A stretch of DNA of 64,000 nucleotides, from contig CAKSIJ010000005.1 of NCBI GenBank assembly GCA_934462715.1, positions 104,374 through 168,373 on the forward strand. Direction: 5' to 3'. Below, piece by piece: positions 50,755 to 58,269 of the stretch. Position numbers and translations under genes: made by a program. Source of the stretch: an uncultured Clostridia bacterium. GTDB taxonomy: Bacteria; Bacillota; Clostridia; UBA1381. Numbering within the stretch: position 1 is the stretch's first letter; each line of letters starts with the position of its first letter. The notes below the pieces were generated by a model. It saw nothing but the letters and a program-made list of their open reading frames with translations, had not been told where the DNA came from and searched no databases.

Positions 50755-53700
50755 TTGTATCTTAAACGATTGGAATTGCAAGGCTTTAAGTCCTTTGCCG
50801 ATAAGACCGTTCTTGACTTCGGTCAGGGGGTTACAACGGTCGTAGGACCGAACGGCAGCGGAAAGAGCAATATCTCGGACGCAATACGCTGGGTTATGGG
50901 CGAAATGAGCGCAAAAACGCTCAGAGGTTCAAATATGCAGGACGTTATTTTTGCCGGTACCGAAACGAGAAAAAAGGTTAATTTTGCCGAGGTCAGCCTC
51001 GTGCTTGACAATTCGGATAAAATGTTTCCTATTGAATTTGACGAAATTGTTGTTACCAGAAAGGTGTTTCGTTCGGGCGAAACGGTTTATCAGATAAATC
51101 ATGCCGACTGCCGTCTGAAAGACATACACGAGCTGTTCATGGACACCGGTCTCGGACGTGACGGCTATTCTATGATAGGTCAGGGAAACGTATCTCAGAT
51201 TCTTTCAACAAAGGCGGAGGACAGAAGAAGCTTTTTTGAAGAAGCGGCAGGAGTATCGAAGTACAAGCACAGAAAGGACGAGGCTTTGAGAAAGCTTACA
51301 GCGGTAAATGAAAACCTTGTCAGAATCAACGATATTGCAAATGAACTGGAGGGACGGCTCGGTCCTCTTGAAGCACAGTCGAAAAAGGCGAGAAAGTACA
51401 TGGTGCTTTATGATGAGTACAAGGGACTCGATGTGAGCATGAGCCTTTATTATCTCGAAAAGAATGCGGAAACACTCAAAAAATCACAGGAAATCTATAA
51501 CAGTGTGCTTGGCGAGATAAACGAGCTTAAAGAAAAGGAAACCGACATCGAGCGTGAAAGGGACGAGCTTTATATTAAAAGCAGTGCAAAGGACGAGGAA
51601 CTTTCGGCAAAAAACAACGAACTTGTCGAAAATGAAGCGGAGTGCAACGCAAGAGGCAACGATATATCGATTGCCGAAAACGATATAAAAAACAGCAGAT
51701 CCCTGATTGAGCGGCTTGACAAGGAAATTGCGTCAACCGACAGCGGAATAGAGATTTCAAACAGACGTATCAAAGAACTGGAGGAATCTATTGCACAGAG
51801 GGAAGAAGAAAAGAAAAGCTTAATGAACGGCTTTGAAGAAATTCAAAAGCGGAACAGCGAAATATACGAAAGAATCAATCAATATAAATCCGAGCTTGAC
51901 AAACTGAAAGCAAAACAGCTTGAAAAGCTTAACGAGCAGTCGGAGGCAAAAGCTCAGACAGAGGGTTCAGAAAAGCTCAGACAGTCGCTCATGGAAAGAA
52001 AGGCTTCTCTTGAAGAGGAATTAAAGAACAGGGGAGCAGGTGTTGCCGCAATTAAACAAAGAATTGAGGAAACAAAAACACTGTCCGATGAAAAAAGAGA
52101 AAAATCGGCAAAAATGCGTGAGCGTACCGACAAGCTTCGTGAAAAGCTTACTTCTTTAAATTCGGAATACGAATCGGCAAGACGCGAGTTATCACAGCGG
52201 CAGGTAAGCCTAAATTCCAAAGCTTCGCAGAAAAAGATTCTTGAGGGAATGGAAAACGATTACGAGGGCTTTTCAAGAAGCGTTAAAGCGGTCATGACTG
52301 CTCCGCAGCTGAAAAAATCAGCTATATACGGAACCGTTTCGGGACTTATTGATGTTGACAAAAAATATGTTACGGCTATAGAAATCGCTTTGGGCGGCGC
52401 TATGCAGAATATTGTTGTCGAGAGCGAGGAGGACGCTAAGGCGGCTATTAGCTTTTTGAAGCAGAATAAGTCGGGAAGAGCAACCTTTTTGCCTATCAGT
52501 GCGGTGTCTGTAAGAAATCTTGAAAATGCTAACGAGGTATCCAAACAAAACGGTTTTGTGGGCATAGCTTCTTCAATTATCAGATATGATAAAAAATACG
52601 ATATCGTAATGAAAAGCCTTTTGGGCAGGGTTGTTATTACCGATACAATGGATAATGCCGTTGCTATGGCAAGAAAATTTTCATATCGTTTTAAAATAGT
52701 AACTCTTGAGGGCGAGCTTTTGAATGCCGGAGGTTCAATATCGGGAGGAAGCGTAAACAAGACAAGCGGATTTTTGTCACGTTCGGCGCAGATTAAGACT
52801 CTGGGAGAAGAAATTTCGGCTCTTAATAACGAAATCAGCGAGCTTTCCGGAAAACTCAAATCATCGGAGGAAAGCATTAAAAGCATAAACGCACAGCTTT
52901 CCGACTATATGCCGATGCTGAGGGAATACGAAAACGAAATACTTGTTGCGGACAACACGATAGAGCATTTGAAAAAAAGCCTGTCCGATTCCGATACAAG
53001 CGAAAAGAATCTTGCGGGCGAGCTTGCAGAGCTTGACAAACGTCTCTCGGGTTCTGCCGATGAGGTAGCAAAGCAAATATCTGCAGCGCGCAGACTTGAA
53101 AATGAGCTTGATGAAATAAACAAACAAATAGCAGAATCGGAAAGTAACTTTGATTCTCTGACAAGCGAAAAGGACGAAAAGGCAAAAGAGCTTATGGACG
53201 AAACTCTGCGTTTGAGAACTCTTGAAAAGGATATTGAAAATGACAGACAGACAATAGCCGACATGAAATCCTCAATTGATGACAGAAAGAAGCAAAGGCT
53301 TTCAAGATGCGAGGAAAGACAGTCGATGTTTTTGAAAATTGCAGAGCTTGACGAGGTTATCGAAGAAAAAAACAGGCTTATCGGCGAAATAAAGCAAAAT
53401 TCAGAGAAAATCAAGGGCGAAATAGAGAAAATAGAAAATGAAAAGCAGTCGATTGTCGAGGGACTCAAGAGCATAACCGACAACAACAAGAGTCTTACCG
53501 ACAGAATGATGGTTCTTCAGCAGGAGCTGTCAAAGGCAGAGGCTAAGCAGGTAAAGACGGAGGAAAATACCGAAGCGATTGTCAACAGACTTTGGGACGA
53601 ATATGAGCTTTCACGCTCACAGGCGGAGGATATAAGGCTCGATATTGAAAACTTTGACGAGGCAAAGCAGAGAACAGCCGAATTAAAGGGCAAAATCAAG

Positions 53701-54321
53701 GCTCTCGGTAGCGTTAACGTTGATTCTATCGACGAATATGTATCAACAAAGGAGCGGTACGATTTTCTTATCGGTCAGAAAAAGGATCTTGAAACCTCTG
53801 AAGATAACCTTAATAAGGTAATCAACTCCATGCAGGAGCTTATGGAGGAGCATTTCCAGAAACAATTTGCCGAAATCAATAAAGCTTTTTCAAGAGTTTT
53901 TGCCGAATTGTTTGGCGGCGGTCAGGGCAGATTATCCTTGTCTGATCCGGCTAACGTTATGGAAAGCGGAATTGAGATAGACGTTCAGCTTCCCGGAAAA
54001 GGCTTGCAGAACATAAACCTGTATTCCGGCGGTGAAAAATCGTTTATAGCGATAGCCTTGCTGTTTGCGATACTTGAAGTTAAGCCTACGCCGTTTTGCT
54101 TTCTTGACGAAATTGACGCAGCACTCGATGACGTTAACGTATCGAGATTTGCCACATACCTTAAAAATTATCTTAACGCAACGCAGTTTATCGTAATCAC
54201 TCACAGACGAGGAACTATGGAGGCTGCAAATATTATGTACGGCGTAACAATGCAGGAAAAGGGAGTATCGAAGCTTTTGTCACTGATGATTGACGATGTT
54301 GACAACAGCATGGTAAATTAA
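50755..54321 (+). CDS. smc: Chromosome segregation protein SMC
   Basis: Condensin ATPase, 1188 residues, start TTG with GGAGG upstream. Walker A GPNGSGKSNISDAIRWVMGE (about 32-51), Q-loop region GQGNVSQIL, long coiled coil, hinge (about 510-660; AIYGTVSGLIDVDKKYVTAIEIALGG, GRATFLPI), second coiled coil, and the C-terminal signature LYSGGEKSFIAIALLFAIL with Walker B PFCFLDEIDAALDDVN. Full length. ScpA/ScpB are not in the window. Confidence 0.98.
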   Translation: MYLKRLELQGFKSFADKTVLDFGQGVTTVVGPNGSGKSNISDAIRWVMGEMSAKTLRGSNMQDVIFAGTETRKKVNFAEVSLVLDNSDKMFPIEFDEIVVTRKVFRSGETVYQINHADCRLKDIHELFMDTGLGRDGYSMIGQGNVSQILSTKAEDRRSFFEEAAGVSKYKHRKDEALRKLTAVNENLVRINDIANELEGRLGPLEAQSKKARKYMVLYDEYKGLDVSMSLYYLEKNAETLKKSQEIYNSVLGEINELKEKETDIERERDELYIKSSAKDEELSAKNNELVENEAECNARGNDISIAENDIKNSRSLIERLDKEIASTDSGIEISNRRIKELEESIAQREEEKKSLMNGFEEIQKRNSEIYERINQYKSELDKLKAKQLEKLNEQSEAKAQTEGSEKLRQSLMERKASLEEELKNRGAGVAAIKQRIEETKTLSDEKREKSAKMRERTDKLREKLTSLNSEYESARRELSQRQVSLNSKASQKKILEGMENDYEGFSRSVKAVMTAPQLKKSAIYGTVSGLIDVDKKYVTAIEIALGGAMQNIVVESEEDAKAAISFLKQNKSGRATFLPISAVSVRNLENANEVSKQNGFVGIASSIIRYDKKYDIVMKSLLGRVVITDTMDNAVAMARKFSYRFKIVTLEGELLNAGGSISGGSVNKTSGFLSRSAQIKTLGEEISALNNEISELSGKLKSSEESIKSINAQLSDYMPMLREYENEILVADNTIEHLKKSLSDSDTSEKNLAGELAELDKRLSGSADEVAKQISAARRLENELDEINKQIAESESNFDSLTSEKDEKAKELMDETLRLRTLEKDIENDRQTIADMKSSIDDRKKQRLSRCEERQSMFLKIAELDEVIEEKNRLIGEIKQNSEKIKGEIEKIENEKQSIVEGLKSITDNNKSLTDRMMVLQQELSKAEAKQVKTEENTEAIVNRLWDEYELSRSQAEDIRLDIENFDEAKQRTAELKGKIKALGSVNVDSIDEYVSTKERYDFLIGQKKDLETSEDNLNKVINSMQELMEEHFQKQFAEINKAFSRVFAELFGGGQGRLSLSDPANVMESGIEIDVQLPGKGLQNINLYSGGEKSFIAIALLFAILEVKPTPFCFLDEIDAALDDVNVSRFATYLKNYLNATQFIVITHRRGTMEAANIMYGVTMQEKGVSKLLSLMIDDVDNSMVN

Positions 54322-54380
54322 GCTTTTTATCGTTTAATATATAACAGTGCCGCAGCTTATGCGGCGGAACGGAGAAGTAA

Positions 54381-55328
54381 ATGGGATTTTTTGATAAACT
54401 GAAAAAGAGTCTTGCCAAGACAAGGGAATCTATATCCGAACAGGTAAACAACGTGTTTAAGGTGTTTGTCAAGGTGGACGAGAAATTTTTTGAAGAGCTT
54501 GAGGACGCTTTGATTTTATCCGATATGGGTATGGAAACCACAGAATACATTATTTCCGAGCTTCGCGACAGAGTTAAAACAAAGCGGCTTACAGACGGAA
54601 ACGATGTTAAGGAGGAGCTGAAAAATATAATCGGCGACATTCTCTGTGAAAACGACTGTTCCATGAATATCGAAACCGTACCGTCGGTTATTCTGGTAAT
54701 CGGAGTAAACGGCGTGGGTAAAACAACGTCGATAGGCAAGCTTGCGGATTTTTATAAAAGACAGGGGAAAAAGGTCCTGCTTGCAGCTGCCGATACGTTC
54801 AGAGCGGCTGCAATAGATCAGCTCGATATATGGGCAAAGCGTGCCGACTGCGATATAATAAAGCACGCAGAGGGCAGCGACCCTGCCGCCGTTGTCTTTG
54901 ACGCCTGCAAGGCGGCGAAAGCAAGAGGAACCGAGATTTTAATCTGTGATACGGCAGGCAGACTTCACAACAAGAAAAATCTTATGGCGGAGCTTAACAA
55001 GATTTCAAGGGTAATAGACAGAGAGCTCGGAGAAGCGTCAAAGGAGGTTTTGCTTGTTCTTGACGCCGCTACCGGTCAGAACGCACTGAGCCAGGCAAAG
55101 CTTTTTTCTGAGGCTGCCGAAATCAGCGGAATCATATTGACAAAGCTTGACGGCACAGCAAAGGGCGGTGTGGTTGTTCCTATTTCAAGGGAGCAGAGGA
55201 TTCCGGTAAAGTTTGTGGGAGTAGGCGAAAAGAAAGAGGATTTGCAGGAATTTAACCCTTATGATTTTGCAAAAGCTTTGTTTACAAATGAAGATGAGGA
55301 CGAAGCTGCTGATGAGGAAAACAATTAA
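54381..55328 (+). CDS. ftsY: Signal recognition particle receptor FtsY
   Basis: SRP GTPase targeting membrane proteins, 315 residues, with a short N-terminal region rather than a long acidic A domain. NG domain: GVNGVGKTTSIGKLADFYKR (G1), DTFRAAAIDQLDIWAKR (G2), CDTAGRLHNKKNLMAEL (G3), TKLDGTAKGGVVVPI (G4), VGVGEKKEDLQEF. The C-terminus is acidic. The leader has GCCGCA/TGCGGC (near 54351-54365) running into the 13-mer CGGCGGAACGGAG (54362-54374) just before the ATG. The smc-ftsY order is conserved in Firmicutes. Confidence 0.97.
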   Translation: MGFFDKLKKSLAKTRESISEQVNNVFKVFVKVDEKFFEELEDALILSDMGMETTEYIISELRDRVKTKRLTDGNDVKEELKNIIGDILCENDCSMNIETVPSVILVIGVNGVGKTTSIGKLADFYKRQGKKVLLAAADTFRAAAIDQLDIWAKRADCDIIKHAEGSDPAAVVFDACKAAKARGTEILICDTAGRLHNKKNLMAELNKISRVIDRELGEASKEVLLVLDAATGQNALSQAKLFSEAAEISGIILTKLDGTAKGGVVVPISREQRIPVKFVGVGEKKEDLQEFNPYDFAKALFTNEDEDEAADEENN

Positions 55329-55374
55329 TAATTTTATTCTAAATAAAAAAACTCATGAAAGGTGTGTGTGATTT

Positions 55375-56529
55375 ATGAAAATTACAAATGATATTGTTTA
55401 TGTCGGAGTGAACGACCACGAAATCGACTTGTTTGAGGGACAGTATGTTGTTCCAAACGGTATGGCATATAATTCATATGTTATTTCTGACGAAAAGACA
55501 GTGGTTATGGATACCGTTGACGCTAAATTCGGAGGTGAATGGCTATCAAACATCGAAAAGGCATTAGACGGAAAAAAGCCGGATTATCTTGTGGTTCAGC
55601 ACATGGAACCGGATCATTCCGCAAACATACTTAATTTTGTAAAAAAATACCCCGAAGCTAAGCTTGTTGTCAACTCAAAAACAGTTACCATGCTCGGTCA
55701 GTTCTTTGATTATGACTTTTCCGATAAGCTTGTTACCGTAGCTGACAATGAAAAGCTTTCGCTCGGAAAGCATGAGCTTACCTTTGTATTTGCTCCTATG
55801 GTGCACTGGCCTGAGGTTATGATGACATACGATTCACATGATAAGGTATTGTTTTCAGCCGACGGATTCGGTAAATTCGGCGCACTTGACGCAGATGAGG
55901 ATTGGGCGTGTGAAGCAAGAAGATATTATTTTGGAATAGTCGGAAAATACGGAAAACAGGTACAGGCTGTTTTAAAGAAAGCTGCCGGACTGGAAATTGA
56001 AAAAATATGTCCGCTGCACGGACCGGTACTCAGCGAAAATCTTGATTATTACATTAATTTGTATAATATCTGGTCGTCCTACGGCGTTGAGTCGGAGGGA
56101 ATAATGATTGCATATACTTCGGTTTACGGAAATACGGAAAAATGTGTACATCTTCTTGCACAAAAGCTTACCGAAAAGGGAGTTGCCAAGGTTGTAACAG
56201 CCGATCTGGCACGCGATGATATGGCCGAATGTGTAGAAGACGCATTCAGATACGGAAAGCTCGTTCTTGCAACGACAACATATAACGCAGATATTTTCCC
56301 GTTCATGAAAACTTTTATTGAAAGTCTGACAGAGAGAAATTATCAGAACAGAACGGTTGCATTTATAGAAAACGGTTCATGGGCGCCCGTTGCGGCTAAG
56401 GTCATGGGAAGAATGTTCGAGAATTGCAAAGACATTACCTTTGCGGAAAATACGGTTACAATCAAGTCCGCAATGAAAAAGGAAAACGAGCTTCAATTGG
56501 ACGCACTTGCGGAGGAACTGGTAAAATAA
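55375..56529 (+). CDS. Flavodiiron protein (FprA-type A flavoprotein)
   Basis: 384 residues; reduces O2 (and/or NO) to protect anaerobic metabolism. The beta-lactamase-like domain has the diiron ligands HMEPDHS (H-x-E-x-D-H, about 81-87), further APMVHWPE and SADGFGKFG blocks and the last His in CPLHGPVLSENL. The flavodoxin domain (MIAYTSVYGNTEKCVHLLAQ, about 245-264) binds FMN. No fused rubredoxin, so an external donor is needed. Stand-alone gene. Confidence 0.95.
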   Translation: MKITNDIVYVGVNDHEIDLFEGQYVVPNGMAYNSYVISDEKTVVMDTVDAKFGGEWLSNIEKALDGKKPDYLVVQHMEPDHSANILNFVKKYPEAKLVVNSKTVTMLGQFFDYDFSDKLVTVADNEKLSLGKHELTFVFAPMVHWPEVMMTYDSHDKVLFSADGFGKFGALDADEDWACEARRYYFGIVGKYGKQVQAVLKKAAGLEIEKICPLHGPVLSENLDYYINLYNIWSSYGVESEGIMIAYTSVYGNTEKCVHLLAQKLTEKGVAKVVTADLARDDMAECVEDAFRYGKLVLATTTYNADIFPFMKTFIESLTERNYQNRTVAFIENGSWAPVAAKVMGRMFENCKDITFAENTVTIKSAMKKENELQLDALAEELVK

Positions 56530-56572
56530 CGTATAATAACCCCGGATTGGATTTGAAACGGAGGTTTTGTGT

Positions 56573-57445
56573 ATGAATTTCAGAAAAATCATCTTGTTTG
56601 CCGTCATATCTTTTGTCTTGGCAGTGCTGCTTGTTTCATGCGGAGAAAGAAAGTGTGGTGATTATCCGGCAAAGAAAAGTATACCTGATGTCATGGGAGA
56701 ACTTGCTGTTAAGTTTTTAAAGATCGGTCAGGCGGATTCTATAATACTTAAAACCGTAAACCACACGGCGGTTATCGACTGCGGTGAAAAGAATGACGGA
56801 GATAAGATAATCGAAGCACTGAAGAAAATGGGCATAAGCAAAATAGATTATCTTTTTATCACCCATTTTGATAAAGACCATGTCGGCGGAGCACCGGAGC
56901 TTTTCGGATATATTGTACCGGATAATATTATAGAAGCAAATTACACGGGAACCGGAAAAGCATATATCAATTATGCCGAGTATACAGAGAAAAACAATAT
57001 AAAAAGAAATGCGCTTAAAGATAAAATGAGCATAACGCTTGACGATGTTCTTCTTAATATTTACCCGTCATTAAAGGACGAATACTCTGACGGAAACGAC
57101 AACAATCATTCGATCGTGATAACCGCAAAACATGGAGAAAACACATTGCTTTTCACAGGAGATGCGGAGGAGGATCGGTTAAAGGAGTTGAGCGGGCAAA
57201 TCGGAGATCTGCGGTGCAGTCTTGTAAAAATGCCGCATCACGGCAGATTCAATTCATACACTAAGGCATTTCTTGATCTGACAAAGCCAGAATTTGCAGT
57301 GATAACAAGCAGTGAAAAAAATCCTGCCGAGCAGGAAACTCTCCGTGCACTTGAAGATATAAAATGCAAAATTTATCAGACAGCCGACGGAAACGTAAAA
57401 GCCGTAAGCGACGGTAAATCGCTTAATGTTGATTTTGAAGTATGA
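56573..57445 (+). CDS. ComEC/Rec2-like MBL-fold lipoprotein
   Basis: 290 residues from the ATG at 56573 (GGAGG 8 nt upstream; an earlier TTG at 56567 is too near). The N-terminus ends in the lipobox LLVSC (Cys about 24-26), so it is a surface lipoprotein. The metallo-beta-lactamase fold of the ComEC C-terminal type follows: KFLKIGQADSIILKTVNHTAVIDCGEKNDGDKII, THFDKDHVGGAPELF (HxDxDH), NNHSIVI, LLFTGDAEEDRL and KMPHHGR. Probably an extracellular nuclease or phosphodiesterase by family; not proven. No competence genes nearby. Confidence 0.87.
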   Translation: MNFRKIILFAVISFVLAVLLVSCGERKCGDYPAKKSIPDVMGELAVKFLKIGQADSIILKTVNHTAVIDCGEKNDGDKIIEALKKMGISKIDYLFITHFDKDHVGGAPELFGYIVPDNIIEANYTGTGKAYINYAEYTEKNNIKRNALKDKMSITLDDVLLNIYPSLKDEYSDGNDNNHSIVITAKHGENTLLFTGDAEEDRLKELSGQIGDLRCSLVKMPHHGRFNSYTKAFLDLTKPEFAVITSSEKNPAEQETLRALEDIKCKIYQTADGNVKAVSDGKSLNVDFEV

Positions 57446-57448
57446 GGA

Positions 57449-57486
57449 AAAGGGACACTAACGTAAAAATTCGTTATTGTCCCTTT
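57449..57486 (+). terminator. Terminator after the MBL-fold gene
   Basis: AAAGGGACA-c-TAACG pairs with CGTTA-t-TGTCCCTTT around an 8-nt loop, followed by CTTATTGTTTTT. Confidence 0.78.
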
Positions 57487-57558
57487 CTTATTGTTTTTGG
57501 CATATAATCGGAAAATCCGAAATAATAACAGATAATCCGAGCATTTTAAAGAAATGTA

Positions 57559-57586
57559 TTGACTATTGTGAAATTTATGGTATAAT
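57559..57586 (+). promoter_or_regulatory. Promoter of the HU gene
   Basis: TTGACT (57559-57564), 16-bp spacer, TATAAT (57581-57586), about 35 bp before the ATG. Confidence 0.7.
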
Positions 57587-57621
57587 ATTAATTAATTTTC
57601 ATAACGGCAGGAGTTGCATAA

Positions 57622-57897
57622 ATGAACAGAACGGAATTGGTTAACGTAATGGCGGAAAAAGCACATACATCCAAAAGGGACGCAGAGATTTTCTTAAGAA
57701 CGTTTATTGATATAGTCGAACATGAAATCTCCGTAGGACACGAAGTAAAACTTGTGGGATTCGGTACATTTGAGTCGCGCGAAATAGTTGCACATGAGGG
57801 AAAGCACCCCAGAACGGGAGAGAAAATTAAGATGCCGGCAACAAAAACACCGGTATTCAGAGCAGGCAAGGACTTTAAGGATATGTTTAATAATTAA
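57622..57897 (+). CDS. HU-family DNA-binding protein
   Basis: 91-residue histone-like protein that bends DNA and compacts the nucleoid. MNRTELVNVMAEKAHTSKRDAE, GHEVKLVGFGTFESRE and the DNA-arm signature HPRTGEKIKMPATKTPVFRAGK are canonical. Single gene with its own promoter. The 370 bp after it (57898-58269) hold no convincing gene: a short minus-strand open frame ending near 58044 lacks a ribosome site and its start lies inside the lacZ terminator. Confidence 0.95.
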   Translation: MNRTELVNVMAEKAHTSKRDAEIFLRTFIDIVEHEISVGHEVKLVGFGTFESREIVAHEGKHPRTGEKIKMPATKTPVFRAGKDFKDMFNN

Positions 57898-58219
57898 TAT
57901 AAACAAAACGGATTATGGTTGTCTCCATTATTGCTTATTTGCTTTAATTGTTTCACGTCATTTCCGTAATAGTTTCTGTCTATACCGCTTTGCTTGTTTA
58001 CTTTTTGAGCAATTGTATTGGGTTTATATATTAAATTAGAATGTTATACAATCTCAACATACTTGCCGTCAGCATTTTGTTTTATACTGTCATTACATAT
58101 CAACATAATCTTTCGGTGAATGACAACTTTTAAGACTTTTAAAAATAAGTCCGTATTATAATCTATATAATCAGCTGATTGATTGATACAATTTTCTGTA
58201 TTTTCAGCATCAGTAATAT

Positions 58220-58251
58220 GACAAAAACCCACCTGAAAATGGTGGGTTTGT
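58220..58251 (-). terminator. Intrinsic terminator of lacZ
   Basis: CCCACC and GGTGGG with flanking ACAAA/TTTGT around a 7-nt loop, 19 bp beyond the lacZ stop. The minus strand reads GGTGGGTTTTTGT. Confidence 0.82.
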
Positions 58252-58269
58252 CAGTAATCTGAGCCTGTA

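Noticed and set aside
58044..58232. 62-codon minus-strand frame between HU and lacZ
   Set aside because: Its GTG start lies inside the lacZ terminator hairpin, there is no ribosome site and no recognisable motif; at most a remnant.
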